This document shows positions 16,105 to 25,224 of a stretch of DNA of 64,000 nt, one piece after another. Origin of the DNA: JAFDXJ01 sp039811225 (GTDB lineage Bacteria; Bacteroidota; Bacteroidia; Chitinophagales; Chitinophagaceae); the NCBI GenBank assembly GCA_039811225.1, contig JBDHYG010000001.1:248001-312000 (forward strand), written 5' to 3'. The position numbers were made by a program, and so were the translations under genes. Below the pieces are notes generated by a model. The model was not told the DNA's origin, did no database searches, and saw only the letters and a list, made by a program, of their open reading frames with translations. Each line of letters starts with the position of its first letter. The stretch's first letter is position 1.

Positions 16105-18255
16105 ATGTTTTCACAACCCATACAATCCGGGTTTACTCTCCCTAATGGAGCGGAAATATTTATTGAGACCGGTAAACTTGCCCGCCAGGCGGATGGTGCT
16201 GTTACCGTACGCCAGGGAAATTGTATTTTACTGGCAACCGTAGTAGCCAACCAGGAACCCAAAGAAGGCCAGGATTTTTTCCCGTTAAGTGTAGATTACC
16301 AGGAAAAATTCGCATCTGCTGGCCGAATCCCGGGCTCTTTCTTTAAAAGAGAAGGCCGCCTGAGTGATTCTGAAATCCTGATCAGCCGGCTAATTGACCG
16401 TGCCTTACGCCCTTTATTCCCCGAAGATTATCTCTGTGATGTGCAGGTACTTGTATACCTGGTCTCCAGCGATCCGGAAGTAATGCCTGATGCGTTAGCC
16501 TGCCTGGCTGCTTCAGCTGCCCTGGCTGTTTCAGATATTCCTATTAAAGAAATTATATCCGAAGTACGGATCGGCCGGATAGATGGTAATTTCATCGTAA
16601 ACCCGACCCGCTCTGAACTGGCCAAATCTGACCTGGAATTCATTATTGCTGCCACAGAAAAAAACCTGATGATGGTTGAAGGAGAAGCAAATGAATGTAG
16701 TGAAGCCGACCTGGTAAAAGCACTGGAAATAGCGCATGAAGCCATTCGCACACAAATAAAAGCACAGGAAGTATTACGCGATAAAAAAGGTGTAACCGGT
16801 AAAAGAGATTATAAAAAACCCGAGACCAATGATGACCTGGCCAAAAGGGTAAGTGATTTTACCCGGGAAAAAATTTATACTATTTCAAAAAAAGGATCAT
16901 CCAAACAGGAACGGTCGGAAGCCTTCAAGCAATTGAAAACCGAATTGATAGAAAGCCTGGGCGAAGAAGCTTCCGATACAGATAAGAAACTTGCAAAAAA
17001 ATATTTTGATGACCTGCAATGGGAAATCGTTCGGGATATGATGGTTAAAGAACGTGTACGGCTCGATGGCAGGAAATTAGATGAAGTACGCCCGCTGGCA
17101 ATGGAAGTAGATTTATTGCCCGGCCCGCACGGATCCTCTTTATTCACCAGAGGTGAGACACAATCACTGACTACCGTCACATTAGGAACACCTTTGGATG
17201 AATTGCTGATAGAAACGGCCGCTACATCTGATTATTCTAAATTTTACCTGCATTATAATTTCCCTCCCTTCTCCACCGGTGAAGTAAAAATGCTGCGCGG
17301 TGTGGGACGCCGGGAAGTAGGCCATGGAAATCTGGCTATGCGTAGCCTGAAAAAAATGATGCCGGGAAATGAGTATGCCTATACTGTACGCGTTGTCAGT
17401 GATATCCTCGAGTCCAATGGTTCTTCTTCGATGGCAACAGTTTGTGCCGGATCCCTTGCCTTGATGGATGCGGGTGTACCAATTCCCAAACACGTGAGTG
17501 GCGTAGCAATGGGCCTGGTAAAACAAGAAAATGGATATGCTATCCTTACCGATATTTTAGGTGATGAAGACCATTTGGGTGATATGGATTTTAAAGTAAC
17601 CGGAACCCGTGATGGGATATGCGGAGTACAAATGGATATCAAAGTGGACGGCTTAAGTATGGATGTAATGCGGGAAGCTTTGGAACAGGCCCGGATAGGA
17701 CGTATGCATATCCTCGAAGCCATGTATGCCTGTATTCCTGCTCACCGCGATGATGTGAAACCCCATGCACCGAGAATGGAAAAATTAATCATCGATAAAG
17801 AATTTATTGGTGCAGTTATTGGGCCGGGTGGTAAAGTGATCCAGGAAATACAAAAGGAAACCGGTACGACCATCAATATTGAAGAGGTGGGTAATTTTGG
17901 GGAAGTAAGTATTTTCTCTTCTGATAAAGAAAGCGTAGTAAAAGCATTGAACTGGATCAAAGGCCTTGTTGCTGTTCCCCAGATTAATGAAGTGTATGAG
18001 GCCAAAGTGAAAACCATACAACCATATGGTGCTTTCGTGGAATTTTTACCGAAGAAAGAAGGCTTATTACACATCAGTGAAGTCTCCTGGAAACGACTGG
18101 AGTCCCTGGATGGTATTTTGAAAGAAGGGGATATGGTAAAAGTGAAACTCATAGGCATTGATCATAAAACCGGGAAATTTAAATTGAGCCGTAAGGTCCT
18201 GATACCTCGCCCGGATAATGCAGCACAAGCAACCACAGAAACAAACAAAAAATAA
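16105..18255 (+). CDS. pnp: Polynucleotide phosphorylase
   Basis: A 716-residue 3'-5' phosphorolytic exoribonuclease, central to mRNA decay. Domains in order: first RNase PH domain (about 10-145), all-helical linker (150-240), second RNase PH domain (about 310-540) with FTRGETQSL and the active-site block GDEDHLGDMDFKVTGT, KH domain (about 555-615, IGAVIGPGGKVIQEI) and S1 domain (about 625-695, YGAFVEFLPKKEGLLHISE). Length is typical. It lies downstream of rpsO with a terminator between, and is followed by its own terminator at 18276. Confidence 0.97.
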   Translation: MFSQPIQSGFTLPNGAEIFIETGKLARQADGAVTVRQGNCILLATVVANQEPKEGQDFFPLSVDYQEKFASAGRIPGSFFKREGRLSDSEILISRLIDRALRPLFPEDYLCDVQVLVYLVSSDPEVMPDALACLAASAALAVSDIPIKEIISEVRIGRIDGNFIVNPTRSELAKSDLEFIIAATEKNLMMVEGEANECSEADLVKALEIAHEAIRTQIKAQEVLRDKKGVTGKRDYKKPETNDDLAKRVSDFTREKIYTISKKGSSKQERSEAFKQLKTELIESLGEEASDTDKKLAKKYFDDLQWEIVRDMMVKERVRLDGRKLDEVRPLAMEVDLLPGPHGSSLFTRGETQSLTTVTLGTPLDELLIETAATSDYSKFYLHYNFPPFSTGEVKMLRGVGRREVGHGNLAMRSLKKMMPGNEYAYTVRVVSDILESNGSSSMATVCAGSLALMDAGVPIPKHVSGVAMGLVKQENGYAILTDILGDEDHLGDMDFKVTGTRDGICGVQMDIKVDGLSMDVMREALEQARIGRMHILEAMYACIPAHRDDVKPHAPRMEKLIIDKEFIGAVIGPGGKVIQEIQKETGTTINIEEVGNFGEVSIFSSDKESVVKALNWIKGLVAVPQINEVYEAKVKTIQPYGAFVEFLPKKEGLLHISEVSWKRLESLDGILKEGDMVKVKLIGIDHKTGKFKLSRKVLIPRPDNAAQATTETNKK

Positions 18256-18275
18256 TAAAAGATACAAACTATAAT

Positions 18276-18308
18276 AAAACAGTCACTCATACCGGGTGAC
18301 TGTTTTTT
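18276..18308 (+). terminator. Intrinsic terminator after pnp
   Basis: The stem AAAACAGTCAC (18276-18286) pairs with GTGACTGTTTT (18296-18306) around a nine-base loop, and the T run continues to 18308. It lies 20 bases past the pnp stop codon. Confidence 0.85.
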
Positions 18309-18400
18309 GTTGAAGATAGATTCTTCCATTGGGCTGGATGCTATTTATTTGATGGAATGGAATCATTCATTTCATTTTATCATAATGGGTAACAGATAAA

Positions 18401-18432
18401 AAAATACCGTGAAAAAATATCACGGTATTTTG
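18401..18432 (-). terminator. Terminator for the HmuY-like gene (minus strand)
   Basis: AAAATACCGTGA (18401-18412) and TCACGGTATTTT (18420-18431) form a 12-bp stem. On the minus strand it is followed by a run of T residues, and it lies 18 bases past the stop of the HmuY-like gene. Confidence 0.8.
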
Positions 18433-18449
18433 TATGCTACCTGCATTGT

Positions 18450-19046
18450 TTAGAATACCCGGCTGCCATCTTGCTGAATGGCATATTTTATAGCATAATA
18501 CCCATAAGGCGGACGGGTGGCCAGGTCAATAAATTCAGGTGAATTCGTATCGGGATTTCCCTGGTAAAAACTTAATACCTGGATTTTGGCATATTTACCA
18601 TCCGGGGTCTTTAATGCAATAGTTGTTCCGGCTTTGGGTAATACAGCATGATAGGGTTGTGTCGTAGAGCCTGTATAAACAGCCCAGGTAGTGTAATCCA
18701 GGAAAGCTTCATCTCCGGGTTGATAACCGGAAGCAGGGGCTTCAGTCATTTCTTCAAACGAAGATGCCACCACTTGGGCACTGCCTCCCATGGGATTGGA
18801 TGTCATATACATGTTTTGATTCACTCCATTAAATGCGACATCCCATTTTGTCGTGGCAGAATCTGCCGGGTCCACGACTTCACCTGTTGTAAGATTAAAA
18901 TAACATGTTTGCGTGGAGGCATTTAAATCAATCTTAGACTGTACTTCCGGGCTAACGGGTTGTGGCGTTTCCGTGTTTTTTGTACAACCGGTAATCAAGC
19001 CTGTTGAAAAGAATGCTATCAGTGCAAAAGAAAAGAAACGTTTCAT
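18450..19046 (-). CDS. HmuY-like surface lipoprotein
   Basis: A 198-residue lipoprotein: MKRFFSFALIAFFSTGLITGC has a signal peptide ending in a lipobox, so Cys21 would be lipidated. The mature part opens CYFNLTTGEVVDPADSATTKWDVAF, the start of the HmuY family (PF14064), and ends with YYAIKYAIQQ. HmuY of Porphyromonas gingivalis binds heme outside the cell and passes it to the TonB receptor HmuR; here the adjacent upstream gene is such a receptor, 32 bases away. An ATG six bases earlier (19052) is an alternative start. Heme as ligand is inferred; relatives bind other tetrapyrroles. Confidence 0.75.
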   Translation of the reverse strand: MKRFFSFALIAFFSTGLITGCTKNTETPQPVSPEVQSKIDLNASTQTCYFNLTTGEVVDPADSATTKWDVAFNGVNQNMYMTSNPMGGSAQVVASSFEEMTEAPASGYQPGDEAFLDYTTWAVYTGSTTQPYHAVLPKAGTTIALKTPDGKYAKIQVLSFYQGNPDTNSPEFIDLATRPPYGYYAIKYAIQQDGSRVF

Positions 19047-19078
19047 GTTCATTGTTGTGTTTTATGTATGGTTAAAAA

Positions 19079-21184
19079 TTAAAATCGGAAGGTTGCACCC
19101 AGGAACCAGTTATAGGGTATGACAGATGCATCGAATTTGTTTATCACACCGGTCAGGTTATTACATCCTGCTTCCAGTGTAAATGAATTTATTTTTTTAC
19201 GAATAGTGAGATTCAGTAAAGCATAACCCGGTACATATTCCCGGTCATCATCCAGGATGAGATCCCCATTGACATCCATGCCGGAACCATATCGTCCCCG
19301 ATAAATACAGCGAAGGGAAACATCAAAATGATTGGGTAAATTGGAATACTCGATTTTTATGTTGCCACTATGTTTTGAGCGATTGTATAAGCCGCCATAC
19401 ATGGCTGTAGTAACTTTATGATCGGTCTGTGTTTCCGGATCACGATAATAAATCAGGCCCTTTTTAATTTGGTCCAAAACATCCCGGTCTTTAGCCTGCA
19501 GGTATTGATAACCGGCAGAAACCTGGAGCCCCGGAACAATCGTATAATCAGCCTGGAACTCAACCCCTCCGGTAAAAACTTTATTGTGATTGAAATAAGT
19601 GTACACATTGTTGCCATTTGTTTTAATGGCAATCGGTTCCAGGTCAATCAGGTTATTGATATTATTATAGAAAACATTCAATGAAAAATAGGCGCCTGGT
19701 AATGGGTTATATTTTGCACCGGCATTCAGTGAGAACGAACTCTCCGCTTTTAAAACATGATCACCCGGCTCGATGAGTACCGCCTGAATCAGGCCCTGGG
19801 CCTGCATTTCCTTCAATTTTTCTTCTGCTACATTAGCCCCTAAAACAGTATATCCTACCACGGGGTTGGTAAAATTGAGTAATAACTGATCGAATGCGGG
19901 CGCTTTATAACCACTGGCAATATTTCCGTAAACGGTTAATTGCCTGTTCAGCTTCCATTCAACAGCCAGCTTAGGACTAAAACGATCTTTATACTGGTTA
20001 TGATGATCAAAACGGAAACCGGCAATCACATGCACATTTTTCAATAAGGGGAATTGATCCTGGCCATACACAAAAAGCTGGTTAAAAATATTTCCATCTA
20101 CATAGTTCGTAGCTCGTACAGTTGCAATGGCATCCCCGGCACCCACCGTAAGCATGTGTGCAGTTCCTACCCGCCAGTCATACTGCAATTCAGTACGATT
20201 TAAAAATTGCCTGAAATTGCTTTCAGAAAATAAGGCATGATTATCCTGGTAACGAATTGTCAAATCATTATTGAACACTGTGGTATAATTATGGATTTGT
20301 AATTTCTGCCTGTCGGAAATATCATACGAATAAGAAGGAGTAAAACTATAATCCTGGTGTTGCTGACTCTGCGTTGCCAGCCTGTTTACACCATTTACAT
20401 CCTGAACCAATACCTGGTCCGACATGTTTTCATTATAGAATTTCCCACTGAATGCTAATTTTTGTTTTTCATTCAGTTGATAAGAAATTTTTCCATTCAC
20501 GGTATAGGCTGCATAGGGAGGCACTGATTTAGAAATGGAATCTTTGTTTTCTTTGGTATAATAACCATTACCCGATTGCCTGCCGGCATAAACATACCAG
20601 CCTACTTTCTTTTTTTGTTCCCCGGCATCCACGCTCAGATCAAACACATCATATTTCTGATACACCCCCCGTGCCGTTCCATGTACTTTCTCCGTCTTCC
20701 CATTTTTCGTAATTATATTAATAACGCCACCCAACGCTTCACTTCCAAATAAAGAGGAAGACGGACCTTTGATAATTTCAATGCGATCGATATTATTCAC
20801 GGTTATCCGCCGTAAATCAATCACGTTAAAAATCCTCCCAATAACCGGTTCTCCATCTATCAATATCAAAACATATTCACTACTTAAACCCTGCATTTGA
20901 ATACCCGGATAACCTACGGTATTTTGTACCAACTGCATTCCTGTTAGTTCTGCCAGGACATCACTTAATCGTGTAGATCCCATTTTTTGTATTTCTGAAC
21001 CTTTAATCACCGTAACCGGTGCCGGCACATCTTTAATTTTCCGGATTGTCTTTGTTGCTGTTATCACTACTTCATCCAGGCCCTTGCCCTGCAGGGTATC
21101 TGCAATCTTATTTTGGGCATATAAAACGGTGATGAAATTTGACAGAACAATGACGAAGAGAAGCGTAAGTATTCGTTTGATCAT
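19079..21184 (-). CDS. TonB-dependent outer-membrane receptor (HmuR-like)
   Basis: A 701-residue outer-membrane importer. Signal peptide MIKRILTLLFVIVLSNFITV is followed by the TonB-box-like LDEVVITATK, the plug domain (about 40-160, with APVTVIKGSEIQKMG and IEIIKGPSSSLFGSEALGGVINI), and the 22-strand barrel ending in aromatic WFLGATFRF. The ATG at 21184 is preferred over the TTG one codon earlier. It is co-transcribed with a HmuY-like lipoprotein and lies divergent from an AraC regulator, the usual setting for an iron- or heme-source importer. The substrate is inferred from context. Confidence 0.88.
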   Translation of the reverse strand: MIKRILTLLFVIVLSNFITVLYAQNKIADTLQGKGLDEVVITATKTIRKIKDVPAPVTVIKGSEIQKMGSTRLSDVLAELTGMQLVQNTVGYPGIQMQGLSSEYVLILIDGEPVIGRIFNVIDLRRITVNNIDRIEIIKGPSSSLFGSEALGGVINIITKNGKTEKVHGTARGVYQKYDVFDLSVDAGEQKKKVGWYVYAGRQSGNGYYTKENKDSISKSVPPYAAYTVNGKISYQLNEKQKLAFSGKFYNENMSDQVLVQDVNGVNRLATQSQQHQDYSFTPSYSYDISDRQKLQIHNYTTVFNNDLTIRYQDNHALFSESNFRQFLNRTELQYDWRVGTAHMLTVGAGDAIATVRATNYVDGNIFNQLFVYGQDQFPLLKNVHVIAGFRFDHHNQYKDRFSPKLAVEWKLNRQLTVYGNIASGYKAPAFDQLLLNFTNPVVGYTVLGANVAEEKLKEMQAQGLIQAVLIEPGDHVLKAESSFSLNAGAKYNPLPGAYFSLNVFYNNINNLIDLEPIAIKTNGNNVYTYFNHNKVFTGGVEFQADYTIVPGLQVSAGYQYLQAKDRDVLDQIKKGLIYYRDPETQTDHKVTTAMYGGLYNRSKHSGNIKIEYSNLPNHFDVSLRCIYRGRYGSGMDVNGDLILDDDREYVPGYALLNLTIRKKINSFTLEAGCNNLTGVINKFDASVIPYNWFLGATFRF

Positions 21185-21207
21185 CAATTAAATTTGCAAT
21201 GTTTTAA

Positions 21208-21299
21208 GTAATAAAAAATCAATCTTATTACAAATGATTTTAGGCAAAGCTATTAGCAGGGTGGATGAACAGAGGTACTTAAAATGGATTTTTTATTAC
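21208..21299. promoter_or_regulatory. 13-base inverted repeat between the receptor and AraC genes (candidate operator)
   Basis: GTAATAAAAAATC at 21208-21220 recurs as its exact reverse complement GATTTTTTATTAC at 21287-21299. A further partial half-site TTATTAC lies at 21225-21231. The outer pair lies in the intergenic region of the divergent genes, 24 bases from the receptor ATG and 18 bases from the AraC ATG. A minus-strand -7 box TAGCTTTG (21252-21245) lies between. The repeats are A/T-rich, so chance is possible, but position suits binding by the adjacent AraC regulator. Confidence 0.45.
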
Positions 21300-21316
21300 G
21301 TTAAACGGATTAATTT

Positions 21317-22348
21317 ATGGCATTAGCATTTTCCATAATTGAAGCGGGTAACATCATTTCACTGCCTTATTCTATTCAAACCATTGAAGAAAATAATTCA
21401 CTTCAGGAACAATCTTTTTCTCTTAAACACCCGGCAGTAACCGCTGCTTTTAAGCAATGGCAATTTGATGAATTTATCATCCGGTATGGTAAGGTAAAAA
21501 TGAGAGCGCCTTTGATGATAAAAGATGCTTGCCCGGTGGGCGGTATATTGATGCACTTTAATCTTTCCGGATCAAATCTTTTGCATGTACAGGATACAAA
21601 ACAAGAGATTCATTTCAACGGTTTACAACATAATATGTTAATGAGTTTCATACCAACTTTACAGGCAACATGGCATCCTGGAAATACTGAAAAAAGCAAT
21701 ACTTTCCTGGAAATCCAAATCCCGGAACATCATTTTAAAAGGATCATTGGAGATGACCTCGCTTGTTTTCTTCATATGCACCGGGGCATGGAAAGACTAA
21801 AAATTGTGTCCCTGTTTAGGCAATCCATTGATACAGATGCTACCATACATCATACAATCAGCCAGATTTTAAAAACACAAAAGAAAGGCTACCTGAAAAA
21901 AGTTTTTCTTGAAGCAAAAATATTAGAGTTGTTATCTTATCAATTGGAACAGCATAAAAATTTTCACCAGGACAAGTGCATCAAAATGAAAAAAACAGAT
22001 AGAGATGCATTACACCAGGCAAAACGAATCATTGAAGAAGACATTGCTAATCCTCATTCGTTGGTAGATCTCGCTCATCAAGTGGGGATCAATGATTTCA
22101 AATTGAAAAAAGGTTTTAAAACTTTATTTGGCAAAACAGTCTTTGGGTATATCTATGAATTACGCATGGCAAAAGCCTGTGAGCTATTGCAGGAGCAGGA
22201 ATATACCCTGCATGAAATTGCAGAAAGTTGTGGGTATAGCTATGCGCAACATTTTATTACTGCCTTCAAAAAAAATTTTGGCGTTACACCGGGCAATTTC
22301 CTTGCACAAAAAAAAGAGGAACCCAAGCCGGCAGATGTATATGCTTAA
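21317..22348 (+). CDS. AraC-family transcriptional regulator
   Basis: A 343-residue protein with an N-terminal ligand-sensing region of no recognised family (1-225) and a C-terminal double helix-turn-helix (about 233-332). The first helix pair is in SLVDLAHQVGINDFKLKKGFK and the second in TLHEIAESCGYSYAQHFITAF, ending KNFGVTPGNF, the signature of AraC/XylS proteins. The layout resembles PchR-type regulators of siderophore or heme receptors. It is divergent from the TonB receptor, whose expression it likely controls, perhaps through the 13-base repeats. Confidence 0.88.
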   Translation: MALAFSIIEAGNIISLPYSIQTIEENNSLQEQSFSLKHPAVTAAFKQWQFDEFIIRYGKVKMRAPLMIKDACPVGGILMHFNLSGSNLLHVQDTKQEIHFNGLQHNMLMSFIPTLQATWHPGNTEKSNTFLEIQIPEHHFKRIIGDDLACFLHMHRGMERLKIVSLFRQSIDTDATIHHTISQILKTQKKGYLKKVFLEAKILELLSYQLEQHKNFHQDKCIKMKKTDRDALHQAKRIIEEDIANPHSLVDLAHQVGINDFKLKKGFKTLFGKTVFGYIYELRMAKACELLQEQEYTLHEIAESCGYSYAQHFITAFKKNFGVTPGNFLAQKKEEPKPADVYA

Positions 22349-22528
22349 GATAAATTGATCAATATAGCATTTCACATACAACGCTCATTTTTCGAAACAG
22401 GTATTTCGTAATGCACATCACCATATGAATCAAATGCAGACTGTACCTTTTCTTCACGAACAATAACACCATTCAAGTCATGGTTTTATCATTAATATCG
22501 GATACAGCTGCTATAGAAAAGATTGCAG

Positions 22529-22536
22529 TACCTTTG
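22529..22536 (+). promoter_or_regulatory. Candidate -7 box for the split-barrel/UbiA gene
   Basis: TACCTTTG lies 28 bases before the ATG at 22565 and matches TAnnTTTG. No clear -33 box is seen. It indicates that this gene is transcribed separately from the AraC gene. Confidence 0.45.
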
Positions 22537-22564
22537 TATCCTGAATTAGATAAAACAAAGATAT

Positions 22565-24091
22565 ATGGCACAGCATAGTCGGGAAGAAGTTTTGGCATTC
22601 CTGGAAAAGGCCGAGGTAGCGGCAGTAGGCACATCCAATATGGGTACACCGCGTCAGCGTATGATGCATTTTGGAGCAGATGAGCATTTTAATTTGTATG
22701 TAAGTAGCCTGAAAGGTGACCCAAAGATTATCCAGTGGAGCAATATTCCGGAAACAGCGATATTGATTCACCAGGGAAATACTTTTATGGAAATGGAGGA
22801 AGTTGAAGTCATTGGCCGTGCCATGATCGTTCATCAAAAAGAAGAACGTGAACGCGTATTGGCTATTATGACAAAACGATCTCCTATCGTTGCCAATTTT
22901 AACCAGGTCGGTGCAACCGACCGGCTTGATTTTATTTGCATAAAACCCTTCCTCGTTAAATACCGGTTTGTGCCGGAAATATTACAGGGGGAAAAACCAA
23001 CCATTTTTGAATTCCCTGAAAACCGCCTTCAATACAGCGCCTGGGATGATGTAAAATCTCGTGTCCGTGCATGGAAAGAAGCCATTCGCCCATTATCATT
23101 AACGGCTTCACTTATTCCGCTTCTCCTTGGTGCAGCGGTAGCTTTTACGGTTACACACACCATAAATTGGTTATTATTTTTTCTCACTTTATTAGGAGGT
23201 TTATTAATCCAGGCAGGAACCAATATGATCAACGACTGGAAAGATGCAGATCGTGATAATGAAAATGTGGAAGGTATCCGGCCATTTACCGGTGGTTCAA
23301 AAATGATTCAACTGGGCTTAATTTCCAGGGCAGATATGGGTTTCTTTGGGATGCTCATCAGTGGTATTGCGGCCCTCATTGGTATATACCTCGTTGTTGC
23401 CTGTGGCTGGGGTTTAGTGCCTTTAATCATTTATGGCCTGGTTGCCGGCATTTTTTATACCGGGGCAAAAGGAAAATTTTCTTTTATAAATATGGCGCCG
23501 GGTCTCGCTGAATTTCTTATTGCCACTACCTATGGCGTACTCATGACTATGGGTTCTTTCTATGTTCAGACCGGATTTTATTCCTGGCAAATTTTTCTCC
23601 TCTCTTTACCCGTGGCTATTTTAATTACCAATGTGTTACTGATCAATCAATTCCAGGATGCTGCTTCTGATAGTAAGTCCGGGAAAAAAACATTGGTTGT
23701 ACGCATCGGCAAACAAGCAGCCAAAAACCTACTCATTTTCTTTTTTATTGCCGCATATGTATTAATCGCTTTATTGCCCATTTTGGGATATGCACCCTAT
23801 TCCGTTTATTTTGCTTTTCTTTCCCTGCCCTTTGTTATCCAGGCTATACGATACACACATCAGAATTTCAACAAAACGTCCGTTGACCTGATTTCTGGTA
23901 ATGCTCATACAGCCATCAGTCATTTATTTGCCGGCCTGTTACTTGTATTTGCCTTCTTAATAAATAGTGCCGGGTTGGTTTTTCCATTGATCTACCTGGG
24001 CGCTTCCATTTTATTTGTTGCATGGGTTTGGTTTTATATTGAAAGAAAAAGAAAAGCTATGGACCAATTCAGAATGACTTTTAAAAATTAA
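22565..24091 (+). CDS. Fusion of FMN split-barrel (PNPOx-like) domain and UbiA prenyltransferase
   Basis: A 508-residue fusion. Residues 1-150 form a pyridoxamine-phosphate-oxidase-like split barrel (AEVAAVGTSNMGTPRQRMMHF, then EVIGRAMIV), a fold that binds FMN, F420 or heme. Residues 175-500 form a UbiA-type integral-membrane prenyltransferase with about eight to nine membrane segments. Its two prenyl-diphosphate/Mg2+ motifs are intact: N223-D224-xx-D227-xxx-D231 (NDWKDADRD) and D365-xxx-D369 (DAASD). The membrane half looks most like the MenA/quinone-pathway branch, but the aromatic acceptor is unknown. Reading frame is continuous, so the fusion is real in this sequence. It follows the heme-uptake locus but has its own promoter. 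Confidence 0.82.
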   Translation: MAQHSREEVLAFLEKAEVAAVGTSNMGTPRQRMMHFGADEHFNLYVSSLKGDPKIIQWSNIPETAILIHQGNTFMEMEEVEVIGRAMIVHQKEERERVLAIMTKRSPIVANFNQVGATDRLDFICIKPFLVKYRFVPEILQGEKPTIFEFPENRLQYSAWDDVKSRVRAWKEAIRPLSLTASLIPLLLGAAVAFTVTHTINWLLFFLTLLGGLLIQAGTNMINDWKDADRDNENVEGIRPFTGGSKMIQLGLISRADMGFFGMLISGIAALIGIYLVVACGWGLVPLIIYGLVAGIFYTGAKGKFSFINMAPGLAEFLIATTYGVLMTMGSFYVQTGFYSWQIFLLSLPVAILITNVLLINQFQDAASDSKSGKKTLVVRIGKQAAKNLLIFFFIAAYVLIALLPILGYAPYSVYFAFLSLPFVIQAIRYTHQNFNKTSVDLISGNAHTAISHLFAGLLLVFAFLINSAGLVFPLIYLGASILFVAWVWFYIERKRKAMDQFRMTFKN

Positions 24092-24114
24092 AATTCATCC
24101 GGCTTCCTTGGCTA

Positions 24115-24122
24115 TAAATTTG
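24115..24122 (+). promoter_or_regulatory. Candidate -7 box for lplA
   Basis: TAAATTTG matches TAnnTTTG and lies 19 bases before the ATG of lplA. No -33 box is evident. Confidence 0.35.
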
Positions 24123-24141
24123 TTTTCAAAATAATTTATAT

Positions 24142-25122
24142 ATGCTTTGTATCTATCATACTTCCACCGATCCTTATTTTAATATTGCCACCGATGAATA
24201 TATCCTGAAAGAGCTGGAAGAAGATTGTTTTATGCTTTGGCGAAATGACAATGCCATTATTGTCGGCCAATATCAAAATACATTAGCGGAGATCAATTAC
24301 GATTTTGTAAAAGAACATAAGATTGCTGTAGTCCGGCGTATATCCGGTGGTGGAGCCGTTTACCATGATTTGGGGAACCTGAATTTTTCTTTTACACAAA
24401 CTGGTAAAGATGCCAACTTATCTGATTTTGAAAAGTTCACTCGCCCCATTATTGAAGTGATCCGCTCATTAGGGGTTGATGCCCGGTTTGAAGGAAAAAA
24501 TGATTTGATGATTGATGGAAAAAAATTTTCCGGTAATGCAGCCCATATCCATAAGAATAAGATCCTGCATCATGGTACCATTTTGTTTTCATCAGAGATG
24601 CGCAATGTGAGCGGAGCGTTACGCATTAATCCCGCAAAATATATTGATAAAGCCATCAAATCCATTCCAAAACGAGTTACCAATGTTTCTGCTCATTTAA
24701 AAGAACCGGTAAGCCTGGAAACTTTTACGGAAATGCTGATGAATCATGTATTAACAACCTATCCCAATACCCGCCTGTATGCATTTACGGAAGCGGATAA
24801 AAGAAAAATTCAAAAATTACGAGATGAGAAATATGCCACGCATGAATGGAATTTCGGAAGATCACCGGAGTATAATTTTAAAAAAGCTATTCGAACTACT
24901 GGTGGTGTTTTGGAAATGAACCTCGATGTCAAAGACGGGATCATCCAACAGGCAAAAATTTTTGGAGACTTTTTTTCTGAAAAAGGTATTGCGGAAATTG
25001 AAGAGGCCCTCCATCATGTACAGCATGAAGAGAATGCATTACGACAGGTATTAAGCCGGTTTCCCATAGAAAAACATTTTCGAAATATTCAATTGGATGA
25101 TTTGCTGCAGGCCATGTTTTAA
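24142..25122 (+). CDS. lplA: Lipoate-protein ligase A
   Basis: A 326-residue protein of the LplA family that activates lipoate with ATP and attaches it to lysines of 2-oxoacid dehydrogenase and glycine-cleavage proteins. The lipoate-binding block RRISGGGAVYHDLGNLNFSF and the catalytic-lysine block KNDLMIDGKKFSGNAAH are clear, followed by HHGTILF. The C-terminal accessory domain (about 240-326, EWNFGRSPEYNFKKAIRTTGG onwards) is present, as in full-length E. coli LplA. The short N-terminus argues for the ATG at 24142. Confidence 0.93.
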   Translation: MLCIYHTSTDPYFNIATDEYILKELEEDCFMLWRNDNAIIVGQYQNTLAEINYDFVKEHKIAVVRRISGGGAVYHDLGNLNFSFTQTGKDANLSDFEKFTRPIIEVIRSLGVDARFEGKNDLMIDGKKFSGNAAHIHKNKILHHGTILFSSEMRNVSGALRINPAKYIDKAIKSIPKRVTNVSAHLKEPVSLETFTEMLMNHVLTTYPNTRLYAFTEADKRKIQKLRDEKYATHEWNFGRSPEYNFKKAIRTTGGVLEMNLDVKDGIIQQAKIFGDFFSEKGIAEIEEALHHVQHEENALRQVLSRFPIEKHFRNIQLDDLLQAMF

Positions 25123-25224
25123 TAGTAAGAATGCAATCATCGAAACAGAAACACCTTGACAAAAGCCGTACAACTGAAATGCAATTCTTCCGATGTCATA
25201 GAAAGGTTTAATCCATTATAATAC

